Shown one piece after another: positions 19,267 to 29,287 of a stretch of 64,000 nucleotides of DNA (within the stretch, counting starts at the first letter, position 1; each line of letters begins with the position of its first letter). The position numbers were made by a program, and so were the translations under genes. This DNA comes from Tepidisphaera sp. (GTDB lineage: Bacteria; Planctomycetota; Phycisphaerae; Phycisphaerales; UBA1924), in the NCBI GenBank assembly GCA_016124375.1, contig WGNV01000005.1, positions 170,379-234,378 on the forward strand. The letters are read 5' to 3'. The notes under the pieces were generated by a model, which was not told where the DNA came from, searched no databases, and worked only from the letters and a program-made list of their open reading frames with translations.

Positions 19267-22200
19267 ATGCGGCTTCTCAAACTCACGCTCAGCGGCTTCA
19301 AGAGCTTTGCCGACACCACCGAGTTCACGTTTGACGACGCGGTGACGGGCATCGTGGGCCCCAACGGCTGCGGCAAGAGCAACGTCGTCGATGCCATCAA
19401 GTGGGTGCTGGGCGAACGCAGCAGCAAGAGCCTGCGCGGCACCGAGATGATCGACGTGATCTTCGCCGGCTCAGCCGGGCGGAAGCCCTCGGGGCTTGCG
19501 AGCGTGAAGTTGACGTTTGACAATCCGGTGATCGAGCGAGTCGCGACGGCGATAAAGCCCGCAGCAGTGATAGAACCCCCGGCTGTGATCGAGCCCGAGG
19601 CGACCGCCGGGCCGCTCGATGCCGCCGCTGACTCCGCCGCGATAGAAGTCGAAGCACCGGAAGACACGGGCGGGACGCCCGTGCCACAAGATGGGGTAGA
19701 TGAATCAGCCGCGAGCAGCACGGCCATCGCCGCCCCCACTGCCTCCCCGCGCCGCCGCGCGTTGCCGATCGACACCGACACCGTCGAGATCGAGCGCCGC
19801 CTGTATCGCGACGGCGAGAGCGAGTATCTCGTCAATGGTCGCTTGGCGCGGCTCAAGGACATCCGCGAGATGTTCCTCGATACCGGCGTCGGCGCCGACG
19901 CGTACTCGATCATCGAGCAGGGCAAGGTCGACGCCATGCTGCTCGCCAGCCCGCAGGAACGCCGTACCATCTTTGAGGAAGCCGCGGGGATCGCCAAGTA
20001 CAAGCAGCGCCGCACCGAGGCGCAGCGGAAACTCGAACGCACCGAGGCGAATCTCTCGACCACGCGCGAGCAGCTCGACAGCACCGAGCGCCGCCTGCGG
20101 CTCGTGCGGGGCCAAGCCGCCAAGGCCCGCAAGTTCGTCGAGCTCGATCAGGAGTTCAAGGCGTGGCGCCTGGCCCTCGCGTTCGAGCAGTACGACGACC
20201 TCGCGGCTCGGCTCGAAGGCCTGACCAGTCGCCAGACTGCACTCCAGACCGATCGCGACGCCGCGGCCGCGGCTCTCCAAGAAGCCGAGCTCACGCTGGG
20301 CGACATCGACCGCGCCAAGGGTGAAGCATCGCACGCCCTGCGCGAGGCCGAGCACGCCCGCACGCAAACGCAGCACGCGCTGGAGCAGGCAACGCAGCGC
20401 AAGGGCATGCTCGAGCGATCGCTGGAAGACGCGAATCGCCAGGGCGAAGTGGATCGCAAGCGTTTGGTCGAGGCCGAGACCAAGCGCGCCCAGACCGAGC
20501 AGGCCCACACCGAGCAGGCCGAGGCGCTCGCGGCTCTCGCCGAGCGACTGACCGAAGCCGAGGCAAAGCTCAGCGGCGCGACGCTCACCCGCACGCAGGC
20601 GACCGAAGCCGTGGCCGAGAAGCGACAGGCGGCCAGCGCCAAGCACAACGCGGCCCAGCGCATCGAGCGCGAACGGGCGCAACTGCTGGCGAACATTCAG
20701 GGTGAATCTCGGCGCGCCGAGGCGCTGCGCGAGCAGGCGGAGCGATTGGCCCAGCGGGGAAGCAAGCTGCGCGACGAGCAAGCCGCGGCGAGCGACGCGG
20801 CCAAGCAGGCGGCCACCACCGCGACCAACTCGACCGAAGCAGTCAAGGCGGGCGAGGCGGCCCTGGCCACGCTCGACGAGCAAGTCGGGCGACTGTCGTC
20901 GGACCGGCGGGCGCTGGCCCAGCGCGTCGCGGAACTCGAGCGCGAATTGGCGGGTCTGGAAGCGCGGCGTGACACAGTGCGCGAACTCATCGACAGCCGC
21001 GCCGGTTTCGCAGAAGCCGTACGCAAGGTCATGGAACTGCGCGACAAGGGCGAGGCGTTCGCGGGCGTTGTCGCGCCGCTCGCGGATCTGATCGAGACCG
21101 CGCCGGACGTTGACGCTGACGCCGCGGCCGCCGTCGATGCCGCGCTCGCGACCGACCTGCAAGGGCTCGTCGTGTCGTCAGTCGCGGCCCTGCCGACGCA
21201 CGACGACCTGGCCCGCCTGCCCGGGCGCGTCACGCTGCTGCCCATCGGGCACCTTGGTGGCGGCTCGTGCCCGCCGGCGGACGCCATGAGCCCGTCGCTG
21301 GCCGGGCTGAATGGGCCCAGCGGCTTGGACGCGATCGACCTCACCGACCCGCGCGGGCGCGTCGTCAGCGTGCGCAGCATGGTGCGCGTGCGACAGGGCG
21401 ACAACGCCGACCCCGGGCTGATGGACCTGCTTGATCGCCTTCTGACGCACGTCTATATGGTCAGCGATCTCGACGCCGCGATGCTGCTGGCGGCGGGGCC
21501 GCTCGCAGGCCGGCGGGCCCGCTTCGTCACACGCGATGGCGCCGTGCTCGATGCCGATGGACGCGTGAGCGTCGGCAACGGCAAGGCCGAAGACGGCTCG
21601 ATTCTGCGGCGGCGCGTCGAGCTTGAGCGCTTGAGCGCCAAGGCCACCAGTGTCGGCGCGTCGCTGGATGCGGAGCGCACGTCGCTCAAGTCGCTGGACG
21701 CGGAGTCGGCGGCGATCAGCACGCAGGCGAGCCAGGCGCGGGCGGCGCTCAGCCAGGCGCAGCGGCAAGCCGCGACCGATCAGAGCCGGCTCGAGCGTGC
21801 CAACGCGGACGCGGCCCGCATCGGGCGCGAGGCGGGCGGGGTCGCGCAGGAGTCGTCGCAGTTGCAGGAACGCCTGACCAAGCTCGAAGCCGATGTGGCG
21901 CAGGTGCGCGAGCGGGCGGACAAACTCGGGCGGTTGCACCAAGAGGAAGCCGCGGCGGCGGCGAACATCGAAGCCGAACTCGCCACGCTGCAGGCCCAGG
22001 CCGATTCGTCGCTGGAAGCACTGAGCCAGGCGAAGATCGAGGTGAGCGCTTTGGCCGAGCAGGCGGGCAACGCGCGGCGGGAACTCTCGCGTCTGGCGAT
22101 GACGCGCGATGACCTGGCCCGTCAGCAGCGCGAACTGGCGACGCACATCGAGCGAGCCGCGGGGCGGGCGGCAGAGTTTGTCGACGGCATCCGCCAGGCG

Positions 22201-23433
22201 ACCGAGGTGGTGCAGGAGAGCACGAGCACGCTCGAGACGCTGGCGGGCCAGATCAACGTTCGCCGCAGCGTCCTGCACAACGTGCTGGAGCAACTGGGCG
22301 AAGCGCAGACACGCGTGCAGAGTTTGCGGCAGCAGCACAGCGTGCTGGAGCGAGACTGGCACAGCCTCGAGGTGTCACGCCGCGAGCTGGAAGTGAAACG
22401 CGAGAATCTTCTGGAACGCGTGCAGGAAGAGATCGGCGTTGATCTCGTGAAGGAACACCCCGAGTATCGCGAGATGATGGCCGCGGGCGATGTGACGCGC
22501 ATCGACACCAGCGAGGCGGCGCGGAACATCGACGTGCTGAAGGACGCCATCCGCAAACTCGGCAGCGTGAACATGGACGCGCTGACCGAAGAGACGACGC
22601 TGACGGCTCAGAACGACGATCTCGTGAAACAAGTCGCGGACATCGACGCAGCCCGCGGGCAGTTGGTGGCGCTGATCGAGCAACTGAACAATCTAAGCCG
22701 CGAGCGTTTCGGCGAGGTCTTCACCAAGATCCGCGAGAACTTCGGGGGCGACAGCGGGATGTTTCGCAAGTTGTTCGGGGGCGGGCGGGCCGAGGTGCGC
22801 CTCATGCCGCTGGTGCGCGAAGTGGAAAATCCGGACGGCACCACCAGCAAGGTCGAGACCGATCAGACCGACCTGCTCGAGAGCGGCATCGAGGTGATCG
22901 CCAAGCCCCCGGGCAAGGAGCCCCGCAGCATCAGCCAACTCTCGGGCGGCGAAAAGACGCTCACCGCCGTCGCCCTGCTGATGAGCATCTTCCGCAGCAA
23001 ACCAAGCTGCTTCTGCGTGCTGGACGAAGTGGACGCCGCCCTCGACGAAGGCAACGTCGGCCGCTTCAACCAGTGCGTGCGAGATTTCACCGACTTGTCG
23101 CATTTCATCGTCATCACCCACAACAAGCGCACCATGCAGAACGCCGACCGGCTGTACGGCGTCACCATGCAAGAGCGAGGCGTGTCGACGCGCGTCAGCG
23201 TGCGATTCGATCAGGTCGGGGCCGATGGCTCGATCAAGCAGCGCGACAAGGGTGAGCGCGAAGAGACACAGGTGCCGGCCTCGCGCCAAGCGCCCGAGCC
23301 CGTCGCCGCGGCCGTCGAAGCGCCCGCGCCGATCGTCGAGGTCGTTTCGAACAACGTGCTCGATGCGCTGGTCGCAAGGCAATCACGTCGCGGTGCGAAG
23401 CGCGCGCCCGAGCCAGCGACGAAGCCGGAGTGA
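19267..23433 (+). CDS. smc: Chromosome segregation protein SMC
   Basis: Condensin-type ATPase (1388 residues) that compacts and separates sister chromosomes. The N-terminal head has Walker A GPNGCGKS (31-38); two long coiled coils surround a hinge (about residues 590-700); the C-terminal head has the signature [14 protein letters not shown] and Walker [17 protein letters not shown]. Unusual is an Ala/Glu/Pro-rich insertion of about 80 residues (88-168) in the N-terminal head between the strand VKLTFDN and [17 protein letters not shown]. It contains a palindromic repeat read in frame as DTGGTPVP (133-140). The tail after the head is also extended. The ATG at 19267 matches the family start [14 protein letters not shown]. 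Confidence 0.96.
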   Translation: MRLLKLTLSGFKSFADTTEFTFDDAVTGIVGPNGCGKSNVVDAIKWVLGERSSKSLRGTEMIDVIFAGSAGRKPSGLASVKLTFDNPVIERVATAIKPAAVIEPPAVIEPEATAGPLDAAADSAAIEVEAPEDTGGTPVPQDGVDESAASSTAIAAPTASPRRRALPIDTDTVEIERRLYRDGESEYLVNGRLARLKDIREMFLDTGVGADAYSIIEQGKVDAMLLASPQERRTIFEEAAGIAKYKQRRTEAQRKLERTEANLSTTREQLDSTERRLRLVRGQAAKARKFVELDQEFKAWRLALAFEQYDDLAARLEGLTSRQTALQTDRDAAAAALQEAELTLGDIDRAKGEASHALREAEHARTQTQHALEQATQRKGMLERSLEDANRQGEVDRKRLVEAETKRAQTEQAHTEQAEALAALAERLTEAEAKLSGATLTRTQATEAVAEKRQAASAKHNAAQRIERERAQLLANIQGESRRAEALREQAERLAQRGSKLRDEQAAASDAAKQAATTATNSTEAVKAGEAALATLDEQVGRLSSDRRALAQRVAELERELAGLEARRDTVRELIDSRAGFAEAVRKVMELRDKGEAFAGVVAPLADLIETAPDVDADAAAAVDAALATDLQGLVVSSVAALPTHDDLARLPGRVTLLPIGHLGGGSCPPADAMSPSLAGLNGPSGLDAIDLTDPRGRVVSVRSMVRVRQGDNADPGLMDLLDRLLTHVYMVSDLDAAMLLAAGPLAGRRARFVTRDGAVLDADGRVSVGNGKAEDGSILRRRVELERLSAKATSVGASLDAERTSLKSLDAESAAISTQASQARAALSQAQRQAATDQSRLERANADAARIGREAGGVAQESSQLQERLTKLEADVAQVRERADKLGRLHQEEAAAAANIEAELATLQAQADSSLEALSQAKIEVSALAEQAGNARRELSRLAMTRDDLARQQRELATHIERAAGRAAEFVDGIRQATEVVQESTSTLETLAGQINVRRSVLHNVLEQLGEAQTRVQSLRQQHSVLERDWHSLEVSRRELEVKRENLLERVQEEIGVDLVKEHPEYREMMAAGDVTRIDTSEAARNIDVLKDAIRKLGSVNMDALTEETTLTAQNDDLVKQVADIDAARGQLVALIEQLNNLSRERFGEVFTKIRENFGGDSGMFRKLFGGGRAEVRLMPLVREVENPDGTTSKVETDQTDLLESGIEVIAKPPGKEPRSISQLSGGEKTLTAVALLMSIFRSKPSCFCVLDEVDAALDEGNVGRFNQCVRDFTDLSHFIVITHNKRTMQNADRLYGVTMQERGVSTRVSVRFDQVGADGSIKQRDKGEREETQVPASRQAPEPVAAAVEAPAPIVEVVSNNVLDALVARQSRRGAKRAPEPATKPE
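19599..19683 (-). repeat. Palindromic repeat block inside smc
   Basis: Two short repeats of the window lie here in coding sequence: inverted GGCCCGGCGGTCGCC (19599-19613) and a perfect 8-bp-stem palindrome CACGGGCGGGACGCCCGTG (19665-19683). The same two motifs occur together, in the same relative strand, in non-coding DNA at 61152-61219; the second also occurs in mnmA (26814-26842). Confidence 0.75.
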
Positions 23434-23496
23434 CGCCTGCCGATTTGCCCCTGGGGGGCCTCTCTCTCCGAGCGGTACGCATCGGTACGATGCATC

Positions 23497-23572
23497 ACGA
23501 GCCCGAAGCGCCAGCGAGGGTCTCCCCGGTATCCGGAAGTCAAGGAGACCCTCGCTCGCGCTTCGGGCTCGT
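23497..23572. repeat. Head-to-head pair of a 29-base dispersed repeat forming a large hairpin
   Basis: The unit beginning ACGAGCCCGAAGCGCCAG (23497-23525) is followed after 18 bases by its near-perfect inverted copy (23544-23572). A third copy is at 52402-52430. The hairpin sits between the smc stop and the Shine-Dalgarno of ridA, so it would fold in a shared transcript. Confidence 0.85.
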
Positions 23573-23587
23573 ATTGGAGGTGTTAAC

Positions 23588-24043
23588 ATGTCCATCGAAT
23601 CCACCCTCGCCGAACTCGGTCTTTCGCTTCCGCCCGCGCCCAAGCCCGCGGGGGCGTACATCCCGACGCGCCGCACTGGAAACTTGGTGTTCGTCGCCGG
23701 GCAGGTGCCGCTGGCGGCGGGTCAGATGGTCGCCACCGGCAGCGTGCCCAGCCAGGTGAACATGGAAACGGCGCACAAGTGCGCGGTGCAGTGCGTGCTG
23801 AACGGGCTGGCCGCGATCAAGGCCGAGGTCGGCTCGCTGGACGCCATCAAGCAGTTCGTTCGGCTGGGCGTCTTCGTCTGCAGCGACGCGGGGTTTACCG
23901 AGCAGCCCAAGGTGGCCAACGCCGCGAGCGAGCTGCTGGTGAAACTATTCGGCGACAAGGGACGTCACGCACGCGCGGCGGTCGGCTCGGTTGCCCTGCC
24001 CCTTGGCTCACCCGTTGAAATCGAGTTCATCGTCGAGGTCTGA
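23588..24043 (+). CDS. RidA/YjgF/YER057c/UK114-family protein
   Basis: Cytoplasmic trimeric protein of 151 residues, of the longer YjgF-like branch. RidA proper hydrolyses reactive enamine/imine intermediates released by PLP enzymes. Family features: YIPTRRTGNLVFVAGQVPL at the front, the central NGLAAIKAEVGSLD...VRLGVFV and the end GSVALPLGSPVEIEFIVEV. The arginine that binds the substrate carboxylate in RidA (in ...AR-A/V-V-G-V) appears as RHARAAVGSVALP, so it may be retained. ATG 23588 follows GGAGG at 7 bases. It lies between smc and a PrpD-like gene on the same strand. Confidence 0.88.
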   Translation: MSIESTLAELGLSLPPAPKPAGAYIPTRRTGNLVFVAGQVPLAAGQMVATGSVPSQVNMETAHKCAVQCVLNGLAAIKAEVGSLDAIKQFVRLGVFVCSDAGFTEQPKVANAASELLVKLFGDKGRHARAAVGSVALPLGSPVEIEFIVEV

Positions 24044-24174
24044 AAGCCTCGCGGCCAGGCAGCACGGCCTGGGCCTGCGCGCACCTCCCCCGATTCCCCC
24101 GGGGTCGCTGTCTTTCAACAGCCGCCAGCGAACTGTCTCCACCCCCTACGCTTCTGCCCTTTCAGGAGCACCGC

Positions 24175-25830
24175 ATGTCCACCGTCACGCTTGCCGCCGA
24201 TACCAACCAGGCCCTGGGCCTGGCCCAGTACGCCATCGACTTCATGACCAAGGCCTCGCCCTCGCCCGAGGTCTTGGAACGCACCAATCTCTTCTTCACC
24301 GACGCCTGCCTGTGCGGGCTCTCGGCCCTCGCCCTGGGCACCAACGCCCCGGTGCTCCTCCGCCAAGAAGCCCACCAGTACGCCACGCCCGCCGCGGGTT
24401 TCGGCACCTTGGGCGGCGTGCCCTGGGCCGGCGCCTGCGTGCGCTCGGGAGTGCCCACCTTTGGCAGTACCACCGACGTGCAGGTGGAAAAGGCCATCGC
24501 CGCCAACGCCGCGGCTGTGCGCGAGTGGGACAGCAACGGCACCAACTTTGGCTACAACCCGGCCCTCGGCCACACCGCGGGCGAGTTCGGGCATAACGAC
24601 TTTTACGCCGTGCCCTTGGCCGCCGCCCAACTCCGCGGCAAAGACGGCGCGTACGCGCTCAAGGGCATGGTCCTCGTCGACGAAATCCGCGGGCGCCTCG
24701 CCGAGGTCTTCTCGCTCAAGAGCTACAAGATCGATCACGTCGTGCACGGCGCCATCGCCAGCGCGGCCACCTTCGGCGCGATGATGGGCGCGACCCCCGA
24801 GCAGATCGAATCCGCCATTGGCATGGTCGTCGCCCACTACATCCCCTTCCGGGCCATCCGCGCCGGCAAGCAACTTTCCGACAGCAAGGGCGCCAGCGCC
24901 GCCATTAGCACCGAAGCCGCCATCCTCAGCGTGAAACGCTCCATGGCCGGCTTCATGGGGCCGAAAGACATCTTCCGCAACCCCGAGGCGATCTTCCGCC
25001 TCTTCGAAGGGCCCGGCCAGCTCTTCCAGAAAACCTCGTCGATGGGCACGGGCATTCCCGACGCAAAGAGCGGCAACGCCCACGCGAGCCCGTTCGATCT
25101 CGTCCTCTCGACGACCGGCGACGACTTCGCCGTCATGGGCATGCACTTCAAGCTCGGCCTGTACGAACACCAGAGCGCCGGCGCGCTGCAAGGCCTCATC
25201 AACATCCTGAGCGCCAACCCCCACCTGCTCGCGCAGCAGAACGGCGACGCGATCAGCAAGATCGTCGTACGAGCCTACGAGCCCGCCTTCGGCATCATCG
25301 GCGATCCCGCCAAGCGCGACCCCAAGACCCGCCAGAGCGCCGACCACAGCATGCTCTACCTCGTCTGCACCATGCTGCGCAAGGCCCTGGAACTGCACCA
25401 CGCCAAGCCCGGCGCGGCACTGGGCTGGAAGCAACTGATGCTGCTGCCCCACGACTTTGGGCCCGCCGCGCTGCATGATCCCCTCACTCGCCAACTCATG
25501 GAAAAGATGACCTTCGAACATGGCGGCCCCGACTTCGACGCCAAATACCCCGACGGCATCCCCACCGCCATGCTCATCACCGACGATCGCGGCTCCACCA
25601 TCGACAGTGGCCTCGTCATGTACCCCGGGGGCCACGCCCGCAATCACCTGGGCAACGACAAGGTCGATCGCGACGACATTTTGGCTCACAAGTTTCAGAA
25701 GCTGGGCGAGCTGGTCACCGAAAATCCCAAGCCCTTGGTGGCGAGGTTCAGCAACCTGGCGAAGAAGAAAGCCGCCGACGTGGCGGCGATCATGAACTTC
25801 CCGCTGGAAATCAAAGGCAAGTTCGACTGA
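24175..25830 (+). CDS. MmgE/PrpD family protein (2-methylcitrate dehydratase-like)
   Basis: Cytoplasmic protein of 551 residues related to 2-methylcitrate dehydratase and cis-aconitate decarboxylase. It has the all-helical first domain (GTNAPVLL...ATPAAGFGTLGGVPWAGA, HNDFYAVPLAAA) and the MmgE/PrpD core with AIGMVVAHYIPFRAIRAGKQLSD, FEGPGQLF and GNAHASPFDLVLS. The family is usually 450-490 residues, so this is a long member. Methylcitrate-cycle partners (prpB, prpC) are not in the window, so propionate metabolism is only one possibility. AGGAG upstream of the ATG supports the start. Confidence 0.82.
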   Translation: MSTVTLAADTNQALGLAQYAIDFMTKASPSPEVLERTNLFFTDACLCGLSALALGTNAPVLLRQEAHQYATPAAGFGTLGGVPWAGACVRSGVPTFGSTTDVQVEKAIAANAAAVREWDSNGTNFGYNPALGHTAGEFGHNDFYAVPLAAAQLRGKDGAYALKGMVLVDEIRGRLAEVFSLKSYKIDHVVHGAIASAATFGAMMGATPEQIESAIGMVVAHYIPFRAIRAGKQLSDSKGASAAISTEAAILSVKRSMAGFMGPKDIFRNPEAIFRLFEGPGQLFQKTSSMGTGIPDAKSGNAHASPFDLVLSTTGDDFAVMGMHFKLGLYEHQSAGALQGLINILSANPHLLAQQNGDAISKIVVRAYEPAFGIIGDPAKRDPKTRQSADHSMLYLVCTMLRKALELHHAKPGAALGWKQLMLLPHDFGPAALHDPLTRQLMEKMTFEHGGPDFDAKYPDGIPTAMLITDDRGSTIDSGLVMYPGGHARNHLGNDKVDRDDILAHKFQKLGELVTENPKPLVARFSNLAKKKAADVAAIMNFPLEIKGKFD

Positions 25831-26013
25831 GTTTTGGCATGGATGGCGTGAAATCTGCCAGCCGTTGGACACATGAACGGAACGTCGCCGTTCCGAAAGA
25901 CAAAGACTGAAATGAGCAGAAATCAGCTCGATTTAGGCTTCGGCTCGGGCTTTGGCACGACCATCTCCTTTGGAGGCGGCGCGGGGCGAAGTGACTTTTG
26001 GCCCTGAGTGCCT

Positions 26014-26583
26014 TCAGTGATGGTCTGAGGCTTCGACGGTTTCGGACTGGGTTGTTGCTTGGGGCTCTGCTTTTCGGGCATGTGATGAGGCTCCAAATGC
26101 GGTATTCAGGGCTACAAAGCTCACGAGCAGCGCTACTCCGACTGCGGACGCGATCAACGATACCCACGAGCAGACATACACGGCCTTGAGCGACCATATC
26201 TTGTTCGTCTGTTCTTGCACACGTTTAAAGTAGGTTTCATTGAACCCGCCGGCATCGACTTCGTCATCCATGACTTCTCGCAAACGCTCGAAGCATCTTG
26301 TTCCCAAGTGGACGGATATCAGCATTAGCAAGATCGACAGAACTAGAAGAAACCAAGATATCGCCAAAAGACTGGTATGCTCCGCTATCGGCAACTTTAC
26401 GATGTCTTTTAGGAATGCTATCGAAAGTGCTAGCGCAGTACCAGAGACGCTAAATGTCCATCGGACAAGCTCTTTTGCAGCTTCAAGAGCCGACTTGTTC
26501 AGATACTCGCGGTGTGCCAAGTACGCTTTGTATCGACTCTGAACCGCTTCGTCGATTCCTGGGCTGGCAGACATGTCGGTCAT
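26014..26583 (-). CDS. Hypothetical four-span membrane protein
   Basis: Not recognised. The 189-residue product has an N-terminal soluble segment rich in Tyr/Lys, hydrophobic spans at about 44-64, 73-95 and 133-158, and a polar His-ended tail. Codon use is clearly less GC-biased than in its neighbours, which suggests recent acquisition. A TATAAA hexamer 6 bases before the ATG and no Shine-Dalgarno suggest a leaderless start; an ATG three codons in is possible. Confidence 0.7.
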   Translation of the reverse strand: MTDMSASPGIDEAVQSRYKAYLAHREYLNKSALEAAKELVRWTFSVSGTALALSIAFLKDIVKLPIAEHTSLLAISWFLLVLSILLMLISVHLGTRCFERLREVMDDEVDAGGFNETYFKRVQEQTNKIWSLKAVYVCSWVSLIASAVGVALLVSFVALNTAFGASSHARKAEPQATTQSETVEASDHH

Positions 26584-26589
26584 GGCCCA

Positions 26590-26595
26590 TTTATA
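26590..26595 (-). promoter_or_regulatory. -10-like TATAAA directly before the 26583 start
   Basis: TATAAA on the minus strand, six bases, then ATG. No Shine-Dalgarno; no clear -35. Confidence 0.5.
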
Positions 26596-26670
26596 TCTCG
26601 CCTAGGCCGAACGATCGCCAGATAAAGGCACGACTATTGACAAGTTGTTCACGCAACTCTTGGTTGTGTG

Positions 26671-27885
26671 TCACTTGTTCGCGCCGTGAATCCACCCGCC
26701 GCCCATCACCACCTCGGGCCGCTCGCGGCTGTACAACACCACCGCTTGCCCCGGTGCCACCGCCTCCTGCGGCTCATCAAACTCCACTTCAAACCGGCCC
26801 ACGCGCCCGGATGGGCTGGCTGCCGGTGGCACAAGCGTCCCGCCTGTGTCTTCTCGTTCTACATCCCCCACCACCCGCACCCGCGCCGCCACTGCCACGC
26901 TGTTGTACCGATACTGCGCCCAGCACGGCTCCCACCCCCGCGGCTCATCCACCAGCCAGTTCGCCTCCGCCGCCACGCAGCCCCGCGACAGCAGATCCTT
27001 CTTCTCCCCCACCACCACCGTGTTGCTGGCCGCGTCCTTGCCGACGACGTAAATCGGATATCCGAGCGAAATCGACAACCCCCGCCGCTGGCCGACGGTG
27101 AACCGGTGCTGCCCGTCGTGCTCGCCCAGGCGCTTGCCCGAGGTATCAACCACCTCGCCCCGAGCCGCCAGCCCCGGGCGGCGTCGCTCCACCAGCCCCG
27201 CGTAGTCGTTGTCGGGCACGAAGCAGATTTCCTGCGAGTCGGGCTTGTTGAAGACCGGCAGGCCGAACTCCTTGGCCAGCTCGCGCACGCGGGACTTTTC
27301 CATCGCGCCGATCGGCAGCAGCATCCGCCCCAGTTGCGCCCGCGGCACGCCGAACAGCACGTAACTCTGGTCCTTGCTCTCGTCCACGCCCCGCATCAGC
27401 GCCGGCCCGCCATGCTCGCCTGTGCCCACTCGCGCATAGTGCCCCGACGCGACGAACTCCGCCCCGATCTGCCCGGCGTACTCGTGCAACTTGCCGAACT
27501 TCAGCCAGTCGTTGCAGCGCACGCAGGGGTTGGGCGTGCGCCCGCGGGCGTACTCGTCCACGAAGTAGTCGATGATCCGCCCGAAGTCCTTCTTGAAGTT
27601 GCACACATAAAACGGCACGCCCAGTTCAGCCGCGACGGCCCGGGCGTCGGCCGCATCGGTGATCGAGCAGCAGCCCTGGTGGCCGATCTTGGTCGGACCG
27701 CTCGCGCGATCGACCTCGCACGCCTCCTCGCCCGGCGTCAGTTCGTCCAGCGTCTCACCGGGCGAACCCAGGCGCATGAAGCAGCCGACGACGTCGTACC
27801 CCTCGCGCAGCAGCAGCGCCGCCGCGACGGAGGAATCAACCCCGCCCGACATCGCCACCAGCACTTTGGACTTTGCCCGACTCAA
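26671..27885 (-). CDS. mnmA: tRNA-specific 2-thiouridylase MnmA
   Basis: Makes 2-thiouridine at the wobble position 34 of tRNA-Glu, -Gln and -Lys. The 404-residue product has the PP-loop AMSGGVDSSVAAAL, the first catalytic cysteine in GRTPNPCVRCNDWLKF and the second in SQEICFVPDND, and the C-terminal AVAPGQAVVLY...GGGWI. TTG at 27885 is chosen: it gives MSRAKSKVLVAMSGG, the usual distance to the PP-loop, and a TACAAT hexamer ends 6 bases before it. The frame is open to another TTG at 27972. The beta-barrel domain near the end carries an extra loop VEREDTGGTLVPPAASPSG encoded by a dispersed palindromic repeat. Confidence 0.93.
   Translation of the reverse strand: MSRAKSKVLVAMSGGVDSSVAAALLLREGYDVVGCFMRLGSPGETLDELTPGEEACEVDRASGPTKIGHQGCCSITDAADARAVAAELGVPFYVCNFKKDFGRIIDYFVDEYARGRTPNPCVRCNDWLKFGKLHEYAGQIGAEFVASGHYARVGTGEHGGPALMRGVDESKDQSYVLFGVPRAQLGRMLLPIGAMEKSRVRELAKEFGLPVFNKPDSQEICFVPDNDYAGLVERRRPGLAARGEVVDTSGKRLGEHDGQHRFTVGQRRGLSISLGYPIYVVGKDAASNTVVVGEKKDLLSRGCVAAEANWLVDEPRGWEPCWAQYRYNSVAVAARVRVVGDVEREDTGGTLVPPAASPSGRVGRFEVEFDEPQEAVAPGQAVVLYSRERPEVVMGGGWIHGANK
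26814..26842 (+). repeat. Palindromic repeat inside mnmA
   Basis: The stretch GGTGGCACAAGCGTCCCGCC and following CTGTGTC matches the non-coding copy at 61194-61219 (both preceded by GGCTGCC) and the palindrome in smc. On the mnmA strand it reads DTGGTLVP, nearly the same peptide as in SMC. Confidence 0.75.
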
Positions 27886-27891
27886 TGCTGG

Positions 27892-27897
27892 ATTGTA
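27892..27897 (-). promoter_or_regulatory. -10 TACAAT directly before the mnmA TTG
   Basis: TACAAT on the minus strand with six bases to the TTG at 27885 and no Shine-Dalgarno. This both suggests a leaderless mRNA and decides the start. Confidence 0.55.
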
Positions 27898-28002
27898 GAA
27901 GTGGCGGGTCTGCCATACGCGGCGAAACGCCCCGCCTTCGTCACGCCGCCCGCCACTGGCGCGAGCGGGCAAGAGCCTTCAAGCCCGGCCCCGTGTCGCG
28001 GC

Positions 28003-28452
28003 TCACCCTGCCTCGACCAACAAAATCAGAATCGCCAGCAAAGCGATGCCGACGAAGACCCCAAGCAAGATCGGCCAGATCCTCTCGGATTCGTTCGGCG
28101 CTCCCACCATCCCCAGCCGCCCTTGCACCGGAGTCGTACGTACGCCCTCACCCCGCCGCGCGGCGTCCTGCACAATCGCGATGACCAAACTCGTGTCAAA
28201 CGGGCGCAACCCCAGTTTGACGCCCTCGGACATCAGCGCCCGCCGGGCACGCGGCCGAAGGATGGCCGCTCTTCCCCCCTCGAGGCTCGTTGCGACCATC
28301 GCGGCGAACGCGGCCCGAACGTCGTCAGCCGCCATGGCGGCCATGCGATTTTCGAGCCCGACATCCCGAATCGCACCGGACGCCGGGGCCGCATCGGTTT
28401 CGCGCGCCAGGCGAAGGGTCATTCTGGGAGGTTGGAGCGCGGAACGTGTCAT
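28003..28452 (-). CDS. Hypothetical protein with one C-terminal membrane span
   Basis: Not recognised. Of the 149 residues, the first 120 are soluble (GAIRDVGLENRMAAMAADDV, a basic stretch RPRARRALMSEG) and the last 25 form a single hydrophobic helix (WPILLGVFVGIALLAILILLVEAG), as in a tail-anchored protein. The start is uncertain: ATG codons at 28452 and 28422 are both possible and neither has a Shine-Dalgarno. It is 30 bases past... the mnmA upstream region on the same strand, so it may precede mnmA in a transcript. Confidence 0.6.
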   Translation of the reverse strand: MTRSALQPPRMTLRLARETDAAPASGAIRDVGLENRMAAMAADDVRAAFAAMVATSLEGGRAAILRPRARRALMSEGVKLGLRPFDTSLVIAIVQDAARRGEGVRTTPVQGRLGMVGAPNESERIWPILLGVFVGIALLAILILLVEAG

Positions 28453-28723
28453 GCAAGGGGGTGGCGATCGTCGAGCCACAAGCAACGGACCTGCGTCGTA
28501 ACCCCCCACAACATACGTCACGCTCGGGACGCCGCGTTCATTTTAGAGAAATAACTGCGAGCGGACCTCCGGAATAGCCCGTATAGACGGAGCGGAGGCG
28601 AAATCGCGGAAAACCACAGTTTTGGAAACTTCCGCGTGACAGCCGTTCGATCCGATCGTTTCTTGTGGTAGCCTTTCTTTCCCACAGTCGGAAAACGTTT
28701 TCCTGAACGACCCACCCTTCCCG

Positions 28724-29287
28724 ATGGCGCCCCACGCGCACACCGAATCCGTCGCCGCACCTGCCTTGCCCGAGGCGCTGGTGGTCGCATTGCCGCGCGA
28801 AGAAGTCGTGGCCCGGCTCGACGGGCTGGCCCGGCGGGGCAAACTGCCCGAGTGCACGCTCGACCGGGGCGAGGTGCTCTTTTCGGTGCACGCCTACGGC
28901 GCGCCGTTCGACTCGGTGCTCGAAGGGGTGACCCGCTCCGGGGGCCAGCCTTTGCGGATCGACCTGCGGCTGCGGATGCTCCCAAAACTGCCGGTGATCT
29001 TCGCACTCATCATTCTGCTCACCATCTGGCCGGGCGTCTGGCTCACGGACTCCATGCTCAGAACCTACTTCTCCTGGTACGACTTCCAGACCTGGATGTG
29101 GTATCTGCCCGTCACCATCATTCCGCTGCCCTGGACGCTGCGGGGGATGGTGCGGCGTTCGCGCCTGGCGGCCCAGATCTGCGCCGCCGAGCTCCTCGCG
29201 GACATCACGCCCGCGCTTGGCGCTTCGGTCTACAGCGCCCAGCCCAAGACGGATAGCGTTGTCGGGGTTCCGAACCCGACGACCTGA
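28724..29287 (+). CDS. Hypothetical two-span membrane protein
   Basis: Not recognised. 187 residues: a soluble N-terminal part (about 1-80) then two adjacent membrane spans (about 87-108 and 120-140) joined by an aromatic loop (YFSWYDFQTWMWYLP), and a short C-terminal soluble part. Its TGA overlaps the ATG of the next gene by one base (TGATG), so the two are translationally coupled. A run of GC-poor sequence upstream (28520-28720) includes a small hairpin CCTCCG/CGGAGG. Confidence 0.7.
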   Translation: MAPHAHTESVAAPALPEALVVALPREEVVARLDGLARRGKLPECTLDRGEVLFSVHAYGAPFDSVLEGVTRSGGQPLRIDLRLRMLPKLPVIFALIILLTIWPGVWLTDSMLRTYFSWYDFQTWMWYLPVTIIPLPWTLRGMVRRSRLAAQICAAELLADITPALGASVYSAQPKTDSVVGVPNPTT

